A stretch of 63,567 nt of DNA, taken from positions 1 to 63,567 of the forward strand of contig SVHC01000015.1 in NCBI GenBank assembly GCA_015056055.1. The letters run 5' to 3'. The stretch is from Clostridiales bacterium. GTDB taxonomy: Bacteria; Bacillota; Clostridia; Christensenellales; Aristaeellaceae. Below are positions 45,041 through 54,174 of the stretch, one piece after another (position 1 is the stretch's first letter; each line of letters starts with the position of its first letter). Position numbers and translations under genes: made by a program. The notes beneath the pieces were generated by a model, which did not search any database, was not told the DNA's origin, and saw only the letters and a list, made by a program, of their open reading frames with translations.

Positions 45041-46408
45041 CTATCCCTCTATCGGAACAGCCACATCCGTTCCCATGTGATCCAGAATTCTTTCCCATGC
45101 ACCTATGACCTTATTCTGGATACCCGGGCTCATTCCATCCGGCCGCTCCTCCAGCCACTGACCCGCGGCAACGATTTTATAGAAATATTTTCCGTTTCCG
45201 CCGCGGCAGATATAGGTCGGAATGTATTTGGGAGAAACGATCTCGTATCCCCTTTCTGCCTTCTGGATGGTAAATTCAAATATAATGCCTGCATCACACT
45301 GCTCATTGCGCTTATCCGCAAGGAAATTTCCCAACGAATAAAGCACAAGCGTGCGCCCCTTAGTTCCGTCATCACGCGTTGTTTCCAGCCACTGCGCCGG
45401 CTGAACGGTATGCGGATGACCGCCAATGATTACGTCAGCGCCCGCTGCTGCAATTCTTTCGGCATAATACAACTGCGTATCATCCGGATACAAATCATAC
45501 TCCGTACCCCAGTGTGCATATACCACTACGACATCAGCGCCGGCATTGCGCGCTTTTCGGATATCCGCAGCAAAGTCTGCATCTTTCAGGAAACGGATTC
45601 CGTACGTTACCGCATCGGAATCGCAGTGTTTTTCCATGCGGTTTGCCGATTCGGTATAGTTCAGAAAACCAACGGATATTCCGTTTACATCGACAATTTT
45701 CGCCTTGTCCCGCTCCGTTTGTGAACGTGCGCCGCCCACAAAATTCATGCTGTACTTTTCACAGTTTGCAATCGTGCCCTTCAATCCGTCAAAATACGCA
45801 TCAAGTGCATGATTGTTGCCAAGCGTAAGCATGTCCACACCGCTCACCCTCAGAGCCGCAATCAGCTCAGGCGGCGTATTGAAATTGGGATACCCCGCAT
45901 AGGGCCGCTTTTCATTACCGCACAAAGCACCGTCTATATTGGCGATTGTGTAATCCGCATCCGACAGACTTTCCGCAATATGCTCAAATATAGGCGTAAA
46001 ATCGTATGCCTTATCCTGCTTATTGTAAGCACCTTCCAGAACATTGGTATGCACGACAAGATCACCCGCGAACCGGATACGTGCGTTCTGCGGCGTCGGT
46101 TCCGGGGTCGGCACAGGCGTTGGAACAGGCGTCGGAGTCGGTGTGGGCTCTGCAGTAGGTTCCGGAGTCGGCGTAGCAAGCGGCTGCGCCTGCGCTGCCA
46201 ATACCTGCGCAGACAGAACCTGAATTCCGGTGTCTTCCTTTCCTTCCTCCCCGGAGTTCATGGTCGTAAACAAAAGAAACACGCCAAGCACTACCGAAAG
46301 CATGCACAAAACAGCGCCGGAAGCACTGATCTGTCCCCTGCGCTTTGCTCGCCTGGTATTCTTTTTTGCTGCTATTTTTTTCCTGTTCATGGCATTTATT
46401 ATACGCAT
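45041..46408 (-). CDS. CapA-family (poly-gamma-glutamate synthesis-like) exported protein
   Basis: A 455-residue protein: a basic N-terminus, one transmembrane helix (about residues 33-50), a linker of repeated TP, EP and VP pairs (about 78-105), then the CapA metallophosphatase-like domain with FAGDLVVH, NIDGALCG, LGNNHALD, YAHWGTEYD and IGGHPHTVQP. CapA proteins are tied to poly-gamma-glutamate capsule synthesis but most homologues lack a proven role. No capB or capC is nearby. No clear ribosome binding site precedes either ATG at 46408 or 46390, so the start is uncertain. Confidence 0.85.
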   Translation of the reverse strand: MRIINAMNRKKIAAKKNTRRAKRRGQISASGAVLCMLSVVLGVFLLFTTMNSGEEGKEDTGIQVLSAQVLAAQAQPLATPTPEPTAEPTPTPTPVPTPVPTPEPTPQNARIRFAGDLVVHTNVLEGAYNKQDKAYDFTPIFEHIAESLSDADYTIANIDGALCGNEKRPYAGYPNFNTPPELIAALRVSGVDMLTLGNNHALDAYFDGLKGTIANCEKYSMNFVGGARSQTERDKAKIVDVNGISVGFLNYTESANRMEKHCDSDAVTYGIRFLKDADFAADIRKARNAGADVVVVYAHWGTEYDLYPDDTQLYYAERIAAAGADVIIGGHPHTVQPAQWLETTRDDGTKGRTLVLYSLGNFLADKRNEQCDAGIIFEFTIQKAERGYEIVSPKYIPTYICRGGNGKYFYKIVAAGQWLEERPDGMSPGIQNKVIGAWERILDHMGTDVAVPIEG

Positions 46409-46529
46409 AATACATTTTATATGGCATACGTTTTTCTAACATATCTGTGAATGTACTGTGACAAGAAAAATCCGCTTTTATGGCATACAAAAAGCTCCCC
46501 TCGTAAAGGTGTGGCTCCATAAAGCAGTT

Positions 46530-46561
46530 GCACTCCCAGCAGTTTGATTTGCCGGGAGTGC
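46530..46561 (+). repeat. Hairpin upstream of the GNAT leader promoter
   Basis: GCACTCCC pairs with GGGAGTGC across a 16-base loop. It ends two bases before the -35 box. It has no following T-run; it may be an operator or an old terminator. Confidence 0.45.
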
Positions 46562-46563
46562 TC

Positions 46564-46592
46564 TTGTGAAGATCACTGCCATGTGATATAAT
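46564..46592 (+). promoter_or_regulatory. Promoter of the leader peptide-GNAT transcript
   Basis: TTGTGA (46564-46569) and TATAAT (46587-46592) with 17 bases between, 34 bases before the leader ATG. Confidence 0.8.
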
Positions 46593-46625
46593 ACTACAAA
46601 TTCAAAACAGAAAGGGTGGTTTTTT

Positions 46626-46664
46626 ATGAAAATGAGTCGTGTATGGAGGGTTCACGCTTCCTAA
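46626..46664 (+). CDS. Leader peptide (12 residues) of the GNAT gene
   Basis: The frame reads MKMSRVWRVHAS and stops with TAA. AAGGGTGG lies six bases before the ATG, a better site than most genes here, so it is likely translated. Its last codons lie in an RNA hairpin that precedes the acetyltransferase. Short leaders of this kind control several antibiotic-resistance genes through ribosome stalling; that role is inferred. Confidence 0.6.
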   Translation: MKMSRVWRVHAS

Positions 46665-46687
46665 CCCTCCGAATGAAATTTTGGAGG
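46645..46687 (+). promoter_or_regulatory. Possible translational attenuator before the GNAT gene
   Basis: Three segments compete: GGAGGGTT (46645-46652, in the leader), AACCCTCC (46663-46670) and the GNAT ribosome site GGAGG (46683-46687). Segment 2 pairs perfectly with segment 1 over 8 bases, leaving the ribosome site free, or with segment 3 over 5 bases, hiding it. Confidence 0.5.
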
Positions 46688-46694
46688 AAACAAA

Positions 46695-47624
46695 ATGGAA
46701 AACCAAATCACTATCCGTGAAGCAGTCACCGAAAACGAAGTTGCGCTATTCTGGGAGCAACTTCACACCTATTACAAACGGGATATGTTTCCCGACTCAA
46801 ACGCAGAGGAAAGAGATTACTTCCTCGGTAATGAATACCGATCCACGATGCAGGAGATCCATGACAGACCGCAGGATCGATGCTACTATCTGTTCTTTCA
46901 GCAGAACGGACAAAACATAGGCTTTGCTTTACCGGTGATCTACACCTCCGAGGATGGCAAATGCTTTATCATGGAATACTGCGTGTATCCGGAATATCGC
47001 GGAAACGGTGCAGGCAAAGAATGTGCCACTGTTCTGTTGAATTGGGCAGAAGAAAGCGGCGCACTCTATGCCGAATTGAATTATGGCGGTAACGATCACC
47101 GCCTGCACTTTTGGAAAAGCGTAGGCTTTATCGAGAACGGAGTTGACGAATGGGGCGAGCCATTGATGATCTTGCCACCCAAAGACGAAGTGCCATTTGC
47201 CGTGGAGCGATTGACTGAGCCAACCGAATGGCAGCTTTTAAAATTGGAAAACGGATTCAAAAAAGACATAGGTGAAGAATCGCTCACGGTGGAAAAGCAG
47301 AAACAGCTTCAACAAGCAATCAAAGACGGCAAGATTACTTTCTTTGTAGCAAAGCGTGGATGCCGTGCTGTTGGCATGTGTAGCGTTGCCAGATGCTATT
47401 CTACCTTCTCTTGCTCGGATACAGGCGTATATGAGGATTTTTACATCGAACCGGCTTTCCGTGGCAAAGGTATTGCTCGTAAACTGGCAAAGGCAGCGCA
47501 AGTTTGGTGCACGGATCATGGCATATCGAGCTTAACGGTATGCTGCGCTCCGTGTGATGAAAAGATGTATCAAGCACTCGGCTTTGACATTGGCTTAGGT
47601 ACAACCCTGGCACATATTGAATAA
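46695..47624 (+). CDS. Tandem GNAT acetyltransferase
   Basis: A 309-residue protein with two GNAT domains. Each has the acetyl-CoA-binding motif A: EYCVYPEYRGNGAGKE in the first (about residues 95-110) and DFYIEPAFRGKGIARKL in the second (about 250-266). The substrate is unknown; two-domain GNATs include antibiotic-modifying enzymes. GGAGG lies seven bases before the ATG. The gene has its own promoter and leader peptide, and lies alone between a CapA gene and uraA, as acquired genes often do. Confidence 0.85.
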   Translation: MENQITIREAVTENEVALFWEQLHTYYKRDMFPDSNAEERDYFLGNEYRSTMQEIHDRPQDRCYYLFFQQNGQNIGFALPVIYTSEDGKCFIMEYCVYPEYRGNGAGKECATVLLNWAEESGALYAELNYGGNDHRLHFWKSVGFIENGVDEWGEPLMILPPKDEVPFAVERLTEPTEWQLLKLENGFKKDIGEESLTVEKQKQLQQAIKDGKITFFVAKRGCRAVGMCSVARCYSTFSCSDTGVYEDFYIEPAFRGKGIARKLAKAAQVWCTDHGISSLTVCCAPCDEKMYQALGFDIGLGTTLAHIE

Positions 47625-47662
47625 CTGGCACAAGGGAACCTTTCTACACCGATATACATTGC

Positions 47663-47700
47663 AAAAAATCCGACCTGTGATTGTAACCACAGGCCGGATT
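47663..47700 (-). terminator. Terminator after the uracil permease
   Basis: AATCCG-CCTGTG pairs with CACAGG-CGGATT around one internal mismatch; on the minus strand it is followed by TTTTTT. It may also help stop the converging GNAT transcript. Confidence 0.8.
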
Positions 47701-47753
47701 AACCGTTTTATGAATCCCCATCTAAGCGGAGAGCTTTTGAACAAGCCAGTATA

Positions 47754-49130
47754 TTACACCTTGAAGTTGACAGATTCGTCGCCCTGAGCATTCTTACCGA
47801 ATACATAATCGTTGCCCGGCAGAACTGCGTTGAGGATGATGCCGACCAGAGCGCCGACAGCCAGACCGGAGAGGGAAATGGTAACGCTGCCGATGGTGAA
47901 AGACAGAGCGCCGTTGATGGACTGCATGGTATCGGCACCCAGTGCGCTGGAGAAGTGGATACCCAGAGTAAGACCCATGATGAGAGCTGCAATGATAACA
48001 TTGCGGTTCTTGGTGAAGTCAACCTGATTTTCAACCACGTTGCGTACGCCAACGGCAGAGATCATGCCGTACAGAATCAGAGAAACACCGCCGATGGTGG
48101 CTGCCGGCATGCAGGAAACCAGTGCAGCGAATTTCGGGCTGAAGGAGAACAGGATCGCCAGAACCGCAGCAATGCGGACAACAACGGGATCAAATACCTT
48201 GGTCAGCGCGAGAACGCCGGTGTTTTCGCCGTAGGTCGTGTTGGCGGGAGCACCAAACAGAGCCGCCAGAGAGGTAGCAAGACCGTCGCCCAGCAGAGTG
48301 CGATGCAGACCGGGCTTTTCAACGAAATTCTCGCCAACCGTAGAGGAGATCGCGCACATATCGCCGATATGCTCAACCATGGTTGCCAGTGCAATGGGAG
48401 CCATGGTGAAGATAGCGCTTGCAATTGCGCCGCCGTTTCCGTTCTTGAAGAGGGAGAATACCGTGTCTTCCATCTTGAACGGAATGCCGATCCATGCAGC
48501 TTCGGAAAGAGCGGCGACCTTTGCGGGATCCAGCTGACCAAAGATGGCGGCTGCCGCATAGGAACCGACAACACCCAGAAGAATCGGGATGATCTTGATC
48601 ATTCCCTTGCCCCAGATGTTGCATACCACAACGATCACGATGGCCAGAAGAGCGATCCACCAGTTGGTTACGCAGTTGTTGATAGCGGAATTGGCCAGAG
48701 TCAGGCCGATGCAAATGATGACCGGACCGGTAACGATCGGCGGGAAGAAGCGCATTACAGCCTTGGTGCCGAACGCCTTTACCAATGCGGAGAGCGCAAC
48801 ATACAGAACGCCCGCGCATACAACACCGATGCCCGCATAGGGGATGAAATTCGCAATATCTGCATAAGTGCCGCACATTGCATTTACAGCAGCATAGCCG
48901 CCGATAAAAGCAAAGGAAGAACCGAGGAATGCGGGAACCTTGCCCTTGGTCAGAAAGTGGAACAGCAGCGTACCGAGACCGGCAAACAGCAGCGTAGCGG
49001 ATACGCTAAGTCCGGTCAGCGCAGGCACAAGCACCGTTGCGCCGAACATAGCGAACATGTGCTGGAAGCCAAGTAACAGCATTTTGGGATAACCCAAGGT
49101 CTTTGCATTGCGAATTCCTTTTTCAGACAT
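47754..49130 (-). CDS. uraA: Uracil permease (NCS2 family)
   Basis: A 458-residue membrane transporter with about 12-14 helices. It has the UraA-type sequence GFQHMFAMFGATVLVPALTG (residues 21-40), FLGSSFAFIGG, and the NCS2 signature region EHIGDMCAIS and GAPANTTYGENTGVLALT (about residues 287-304), where the Glu residues bind uracil. It is a single gene with AAGGAGAGG upstream. The leader region was examined for PyrR-binding or purine-riboswitch patterns and none was seen. Confidence 0.93.
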   Translation of the reverse strand: MSEKGIRNAKTLGYPKMLLLGFQHMFAMFGATVLVPALTGLSVSATLLFAGLGTLLFHFLTKGKVPAFLGSSFAFIGGYAAVNAMCGTYADIANFIPYAGIGVVCAGVLYVALSALVKAFGTKAVMRFFPPIVTGPVIICIGLTLANSAINNCVTNWWIALLAIVIVVVCNIWGKGMIKIIPILLGVVGSYAAAAIFGQLDPAKVAALSEAAWIGIPFKMEDTVFSLFKNGNGGAIASAIFTMAPIALATMVEHIGDMCAISSTVGENFVEKPGLHRTLLGDGLATSLAALFGAPANTTYGENTGVLALTKVFDPVVVRIAAVLAILFSFSPKFAALVSCMPAATIGGVSLILYGMISAVGVRNVVENQVDFTKNRNVIIAALIMGLTLGIHFSSALGADTMQSINGALSFTIGSVTISLSGLAVGALVGIILNAVLPGNDYVFGKNAQGDESVNFKV

Positions 49131-49445
49131 TGAAATTCCTCTCCTTCATCACTTGTCGTATGTGCCGCCAATCGCGAATCTTCCGTGCATCTGCGGCAAA
49201 AGGACACACAGAAATGCCGCCGGAAATCCATTGCTTTCATTCCGACCGCACTACATTTAGAAAACCACAAATTCATGCAAAAGTCAATATAAAACCCTAT
49301 AATTTACCGAAATTCAAATCACATTTCATCTTATCCACGCCATATTCCTGCCACATTCCTACCAATTTATCGATTGCCATTTTTGCCGAAATATGCTAAA
49401 CTATATCCATATGGATTCGTCACATAAATCGAGGAGGTATTATCA
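49131..49445. other. Intergenic region between uraA and fhs
   Basis: 315 bases between divergent genes. On the plus strand TTGCCA (49374-49379) and TAAACT (49397-49402), 17 bases apart, make a fair promoter for fhs. On the minus strand TTGACT (49282-49287) is a possible uraA -35 with a poor -10. The uraA leader, about 130 bases, has GGCGGC and TTGCCGC segments that can pair but no terminator was recognised. Confidence 0.5.
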
Positions 49446-51068
49446 ATGCTTACCGATATTCAGATTGCACAAAGCGTGAAACCGCGTCCCATTTGGGAAA
49501 TTGCCGCAAAGCTTGGCATCGGCGAAGACGATCTTGAACTCTATGGCCGCTATAAGGCGAAGATCAACCTTGTTCCCGGCGAAAATGTTTCCGGAAAACT
49601 GATCCTCGTAACCGCTATCTCCCCCACGCCTGCCGGCGAAGGCAAGACCACCACTTCCATCGGTCTTGCAGACGCCATGACCCGCATCGGCAAAAAGACC
49701 TGCCTTGCACTGCGCGAGCCTTCCCTCGGTCCGGTATTCGGCGTTAAGGGCGGCGCAGCAGGCGGCGGTTGGGCTCAGGTTATTCCCATGGAGGATATCA
49801 ACCTGCACTTTACCGGCGACCTTCACGCCATCGGCGCAGCTAACAATCTCCTCGCTGCCATGATCGATAACCACATCACCCAGGGCAATACTCTCGGCAT
49901 TGATCCGCGCCGTATTACCTGGAAGCGCTGCATCGATATGAACGATCGTCAGCTGCGCAATATCGTTTCCGGCCTGGGCGGCACGGCAAACGGCATGCCC
50001 CGTGAGGACGGATTCGACATCACCGTTGCAAGCGAAATCATGGCAACGCTCTGCCTCAGCCTGAATATCATCGACCTGAAGGAGCGCCTTGCCCGCATCG
50101 TCATCGGCTATACCTATGCAGGCGATCCCGTAACCGCAGGCGATCTTAAGGCACAGGGCGCACTGTGCGCACTTTTGAAGGATGCCATTAAACCCAACCT
50201 CGTCCAGACGCTGGAAGGCACTCCCGCTCTCGTACACGGCGGTCCGTTCGCCAATATTGCACACGGCTGCAACAGCCTTGCCGCAACCCGTCTGGCTCTG
50301 TCCCTTTCGGATTATGTTGTTACCGAGGCCGGTTTCGGCGCAGACCTTGGCGCAGAAAAATTCCTTGATATCAAGTGCCGTGCAGGCAATCTCAAGCCCA
50401 ATGCATGCGTCGTGGTCGCAAGCGTCCGCGCACTCAAGCATCACGGCGACGGCGATCTGGAAAAGGGCATCCCGAACCTTATCCGCCATCTGGAAAACAT
50501 CGCCAAGTATTCCATTCCCACTGTTGTTGCCATCAACCGCTTCCCGGATGATACCCCCGAAGAGCTCGCACTGGTCGACGAAAAGTGCCGCGAAATCGGC
50601 GTAAACGTTGCTCTGAGCGAAGTCTGGGGCAAGGGCGGCGAAGGCGGCAAGGATCTGGCAGAGCGCGTTGTTGCACTGTGCGAAGAGGAAAGCGGCTACG
50701 CTCCCCTCTATCCCAGTGACATGCCCCTCAAGGCCAAGATCGAAACCATCGTTCGCGAAATCTACCGCGGCGACGGCGTGGATATTGCTCCGGCAGCCCT
50801 CAAGCAGCTGCGTAAGCTGGAAAAGCTTGGCTTCGGTAATCTTCCCGTCTGCCTTGCAAAGACCCAGTATTCCTTCTCCGATGATCCCAAGAAGCTCGGC
50901 GCACCGACCGGTTTCCGCGTAGGCGTTCGCTCCGTGAAGCTGTGCGCAGGCGCAGGTTTCGTAGTCGGCCTCACCGGTGATATCATGACAATGCCCGGTC
51001 TGCCGAAGGTACCCGCCGCCGAAAATATCGACGTTGACGAAAACGGCGTCATCAGCGGTCTCTTCTAA
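49446..51068 (+). CDS. fhs: Formate-tetrahydrofolate ligase
   Basis: A 540-residue ATP-dependent enzyme making 10-formyl-tetrahydrofolate, used in purine synthesis and, in acetogens, in the methyl branch of the Wood-Ljungdahl pathway. It has the P-loop [18 protein letters not shown] (about residues 61-78), [19 protein letters not shown], and [15 protein letters not shown]. The ATG has GAGGAGG upstream. The antisense strand shows a long open frame, a codon-bias shadow. Confidence 0.97.
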   Translation: MLTDIQIAQSVKPRPIWEIAAKLGIGEDDLELYGRYKAKINLVPGENVSGKLILVTAISPTPAGEGKTTTSIGLADAMTRIGKKTCLALREPSLGPVFGVKGGAAGGGWAQVIPMEDINLHFTGDLHAIGAANNLLAAMIDNHITQGNTLGIDPRRITWKRCIDMNDRQLRNIVSGLGGTANGMPREDGFDITVASEIMATLCLSLNIIDLKERLARIVIGYTYAGDPVTAGDLKAQGALCALLKDAIKPNLVQTLEGTPALVHGGPFANIAHGCNSLAATRLALSLSDYVVTEAGFGADLGAEKFLDIKCRAGNLKPNACVVVASVRALKHHGDGDLEKGIPNLIRHLENIAKYSIPTVVAINRFPDDTPEELALVDEKCREIGVNVALSEVWGKGGEGGKDLAERVVALCEEESGYAPLYPSDMPLKAKIETIVREIYRGDGVDIAPAALKQLRKLEKLGFGNLPVCLAKTQYSFSDDPKKLGAPTGFRVGVRSVKLCAGAGFVVGLTGDIMTMPGLPKVPAAENIDVDENGVISGLF

Positions 51069-51089
51069 AAAAACAGTTATATATAAAAT

Positions 51090-51122
51090 TGAAGCAGCGT
51101 GGCTCAAAGTCACGCTGCTTTG
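51090..51122 (+). terminator. Terminator of fhs
   Basis: AAGCAGCGTG pairs with CACGCTGCTT around a 9-base loop, followed by TGTTTT. Confidence 0.85.
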
Positions 51123-51124
51123 TT

Positions 51125-51153
51125 TTGCTTAGCTCGATTTGGTTTATTATATA
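51125..51153 (+). promoter_or_regulatory. Possible promoter of the FMN reductase
   Basis: TTGCTT (51125-51130) and TATATA (51148-51153) with 17 bases between, directly after the fhs terminator. Confidence 0.5.
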
Positions 51154-51200
51154 GAATATAGAATTTTCCACTTCAAACTCAGATATCGGGAGATAATTAT

Positions 51201-51749
51201 ATGAAAAAGATATTGATAGTCGTAGGTTCCCTTCGAAAAAACTCTTTCAATCATCAGTTGGCTATGTGCGCAAAAGGCATTCTGGAAAAGCACGCAGAAG
51301 TTGACTTTCTATCCTTTTCCGATTTGCCCTTTATGAATCAGGACATCGAATTCCCCACGCCTGAAAGCGTGGCAAGAGTACGTCAGGCCGTTCATGATGC
51401 TGACGGCATCTGGATGTTCTCCCCGGAATACAATTATCAGATTCCGGGCGTACTGAAAAATCTTCTGGACTGGCTGTCACGCCCGCTTATTCCCGGCGAC
51501 CCGCAGCGAAATTCTGCTGTAAAGGGAAAGCCCGTTACCATTTCAAGCGTCGCGGGCAGAAGCGCGGGCGCAGGTGTCCGAAAGAATCTGAGTGCTCTGC
51601 TTGAAATCATGTCGATGCGTATTATAGGAGGTATGGGCACAGGCGTTTCTCTGGAAGCAGAATCCTTTCAGACCGGAGAGCTGATTCTCTCCGAAAAGCA
51701 TGTAGAGGAACTGCATGCACAGGCGGAAGCGTTTCTGAATGCGCTGTAA
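51201..51749 (+). CDS. NADPH-dependent FMN reductase family protein
   Basis: A 182-residue flavodoxin-like oxidoreductase. It begins KKILIVVGSLRKNSFNHQLA, the FMN phosphate loop GSLRKNS, and has SPEYNYQIPGVLKNLLDWLSR (about residues 74-94), both typical of the YieF/ChrR-like NADPH:FMN or quinone reductases. Substrate unknown. Preceded by GGGAGATAATT. Confidence 0.92.
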   Translation: MKKILIVVGSLRKNSFNHQLAMCAKGILEKHAEVDFLSFSDLPFMNQDIEFPTPESVARVRQAVHDADGIWMFSPEYNYQIPGVLKNLLDWLSRPLIPGDPQRNSAVKGKPVTISSVAGRSAGAGVRKNLSALLEIMSMRIIGGMGTGVSLEAESFQTGELILSEKHVEELHAQAEAFLNAL

Positions 51750-51768
51750 TAGAATTAGAAGCAACACA

Positions 51769-51798
51769 AAACGCAGGGTCGTAAAACCCTGCGTTTTA
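51769..51798. terminator. Bidirectional terminator between convergent genes
   Basis: AAAACGCAGGGT pairs with ACCCTGCGTTTT around a 6-base loop. The A-flank and T-flank serve both the FMN reductase and the converging CBS gene. Confidence 0.88.
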
Positions 51799-51801
51799 TC
51801 T

Positions 51802-53058
51802 TTATCCTTCGGCAGCAACAGTATTTTCCTGCTGTGTAATACGAATCTTCTGCACGCGGCGTCCTTCAACTTCCGTTACAACAACGTGCGCACCTTCGTA
51901 ATCAAATGCATCTCCGACATCTGCAATGCGGCCCAGCTTTTCATTTACCCAGCCGCTGACAGTGGAACTATCGCTCTCCTCGGAGAATTCAAAGTGTTCC
52001 ATCATCTTGTCCAGGCTCATGCTGCACTGAACTTCGTGCGTTCCATCGGGCAGTTCCTTGATATCCTCAACAACCTCGTCATGCTCGTCCCAGATTTCGC
52101 CGACCAGCTCTTCCAGAATATCTTCCATCGTCACGATACCGCTGGTTCCGCCGTATTCATCCGTTACAACGGCAATATGGGATTTGCTTTTCTGCAGATA
52201 GCGAAGAAGCGCGGAAATCTTCATCGTAGGCGTTACGCACGCAACCGGAGTCATGTACTTTTCCAGCACAAAGTTTCCACGATTGGAGAAAAATTCCTTC
52301 TCATGCAGTACGCCGATGATATTGTCGATCTGTTCATGATATACAGGCAGTCGCGAATAACCCGATTCACGGAAAGCCAGTTCGATATCCTTAATCGTAT
52401 CGGTATCCTCGATTGCCACAACATCCACGCGCGGCGTGAGAATATCCTGCACTTCAAGGTCATTGAATTCAATTGCCGAGCGGATCAGTTCGCTTTCATG
52501 CTCATCCAGACCGCCTTCGCTCTCCGCCTCGTCAACAATCGTAAGCAGCTCTTCTTCGGTGATGCCCGTTTCATCGCCGGACTCAAACACGCGTGCCAGC
52601 ATTCTGCGCCAGAAGCCGAGCAGTGCATTGATGGGCGTGAAAATAAAATTCAGCATGGAAAGAACCGGCGCAAAACGCATTGCAAAGGTATCCGCATGTT
52701 CACGTGCCAGCGTTTTGGGTGAAATCTCACCAAACAGCAGAATTGCCACCGTCATCACAACGGTTGAAAGCGTAACGCCAGAATCCCCAAAGAAACCTAC
52801 AAACAACACCGTCGCCAGAGAAGACGAAAGAATATTCACGATGTTATTGCCAATCAGAATCGTGGATATAAGCAGGTCATACTTCTCCGCCAGATTCAAA
52901 GCGCGCGCCGCGCTTCTGTTTCCTGCATTTGCAAGACTCTTCAAACGAATCTTGTTCGCACAGGAAAACGCCGTTTCACTTGCAGAGAAAAATGCCGAAA
53001 GCGCCGTCAATACAATCAATACTACAACAATCCAGATACTACTACCGCCGCCGTCCAT
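51802..53058 (-). CDS. CNNM/HlyC-type membrane protein with CBS domains
   Basis: A 418-residue protein: an N-terminal DUF21 membrane domain with about three to four helices ([33 protein letters not shown]), a tandem CBS pair ([17 protein letters not shown] near residue 270, and [31 protein letters not shown]), and a C-terminal CorC/HlyC domain. Relatives include CorB/CNNM magnesium or cobalt exporters; the older name hemolysin is misleading. The ATG lacks a close ribosome site (AAGGAG is 15 bases away). Confidence 0.92.
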   Translation of the reverse strand: MDGGGSSIWIVVVLIVLTALSAFFSASETAFSCANKIRLKSLANAGNRSAARALNLAEKYDLLISTILIGNNIVNILSSSLATVLFVGFFGDSGVTLSTVVMTVAILLFGEISPKTLAREHADTFAMRFAPVLSMLNFIFTPINALLGFWRRMLARVFESGDETGITEEELLTIVDEAESEGGLDEHESELIRSAIEFNDLEVQDILTPRVDVVAIEDTDTIKDIELAFRESGYSRLPVYHEQIDNIIGVLHEKEFFSNRGNFVLEKYMTPVACVTPTMKISALLRYLQKSKSHIAVVTDEYGGTSGIVTMEDILEELVGEIWDEHDEVVEDIKELPDGTHEVQCSMSLDKMMEHFEFSEESDSSTVSGWVNEKLGRIADVGDAFDYEGAHVVVTEVEGRRVQKIRITQQENTVAAEG

Positions 53059-53175
53059 AAGGGGACAAACACACTCCTTGTTTTATATTACAGAACTGAG
53101 TATACAGAAAAGAACGTAAAAAGTCAAGGAAGGTCACGCTGTTTGCATAATCTATACCGTATATTGCCGATTTCG

Positions 53176-53204
53176 TTGCGTCGAATTCGTTTTTGTGCTA
53201 TAAT
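53176..53204 (+). promoter_or_regulatory. Promoter of the BtuF/C/D-like ABC operon
   Basis: TTGCGT (53176-53181) and TATAAT (53199-53204) with 17 bases between, 34 bases before the ATG. The short leader leaves no room for a cobalamin riboswitch. Confidence 0.8.
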
Positions 53205-53238
53205 TCCCGTGGAAATATGCTTATAAGGATTGGCACAC

Positions 53239-54174
53239 ATGCATCGAAAACTGTTTTCTTTTATTTTGATCCTATTGTTCCTGCTGCCCGCCGCGCAAAG
53301 CGAAGCAGACTTGATCCCCCTCGAAATTACGGATTCCACGGGCCGCACGGTAATGTTTGACAAATCTCCGGAACGCGTTGTCGCGCTTTCCGCTTCCATT
53401 GCCGAAGCATGGCTCCTTGCAGGAGGAACTCTCTGCGGCGTAACTGACGATGCGTTTGAGCGCGGTCTTGAAATCGCCCCCGAAACGCCTGTCATCGGTA
53501 CCATAAAAGCCCCCAGCGCCGAAGTTCTGGTTTCTCTTGCTCCCGACCTTATCCTGCTGACGGACGATACGGTAAGCCATGTCGAACTGGTGAAGCTGCT
53601 CGACGATATGCGCATTCCCTATCTTGCCATTTCGCTGGATACTTTTGAGGATTACCGACTTGCCATGGAGGCATTTACGCAGCTTACCGCTTCACCCGAA
53701 CGGTACGACCTGTATGTAAACAATATTCAAAAAGAAATCGCTTTCCTGCTTGAGCGCATTCCTCCAGATGCCGCATCACCTTCCGCACTGTTTCTGCGCG
53801 CATTCTCCTCCGGCGTGAAGGTTAAGGCACATGACCACATCGTATGCGATATTCTGGAAGAAATCGGCGCGAATAATATCGCAGCCGGAAATCCCTATCT
53901 GGAAGAAATGAGCCTTGAAGCCATCGCAAAAGAAGACCCGGAATACATATTTGTGGTTGCCATGGGCGATGAAGAAAAGGCCATTGCCTATCTTGACAAT
54001 ATGATTCAGACCAATCCCATTTGGCAGGCGCTTTCTGCCGTCCGGAACGAGCGCCTGATTGTTCTGAGTCAAGAACTTTACCACTATAAGCCCAACCACC
54101 GCTGGGCCGAATCCTATTCTACCCTGCTGGAGATTCTCTATCCCGATGTATATATTAAAGAGGAACAAAAGTAA
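53239..54174 (+). CDS. Periplasmic-binding-type ABC receptor (iron-siderophore/cobalamin class)
   Basis: A 311-residue receptor of the BtuF/FhuD fold. A signal peptide covers residues 1-20 (LFSFILILLFLLPAAQS); no lipobox cysteine follows, which is unusual in a Gram-positive, so anchoring is unclear. The domain begins ITDSTGRTVMFDKSPERVVALS, typical of the class, and has ALAPDLILL-like VSLAPDLILLT. It starts the operon with the permease and ATPase. AAGGA lies nine bases before the ATG. The ligand could be a siderophore, haem or cobamide. Confidence 0.88.
   Translation: MHRKLFSFILILLFLLPAAQSEADLIPLEITDSTGRTVMFDKSPERVVALSASIAEAWLLAGGTLCGVTDDAFERGLEIAPETPVIGTIKAPSAEVLVSLAPDLILLTDDTVSHVELVKLLDDMRIPYLAISLDTFEDYRLAMEAFTQLTASPERYDLYVNNIQKEIAFLLERIPPDAASPSALFLRAFSSGVKVKAHDHIVCDILEEIGANNIAAGNPYLEEMSLEAIAKEDPEYIFVVAMGDEEKAIAYLDNMIQTNPIWQALSAVRNERLIVLSQELYHYKPNHRWAESYSTLLEILYPDVYIKEEQK

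Noticed and set aside
49131-49280. PyrR attenuator or purine riboswitch before uraA
   Set aside because: No matching loop sequence or terminator/antiterminator pair could be found.
49443-51113. 556-codon open frame on the minus strand
   Set aside because: It is antisense to fhs, which is certain.
53059-53238. Cobalamin riboswitch before the ABC importer
   Set aside because: The promoter lies 34 bases from the start codon and no B12-box-like sequence is present.
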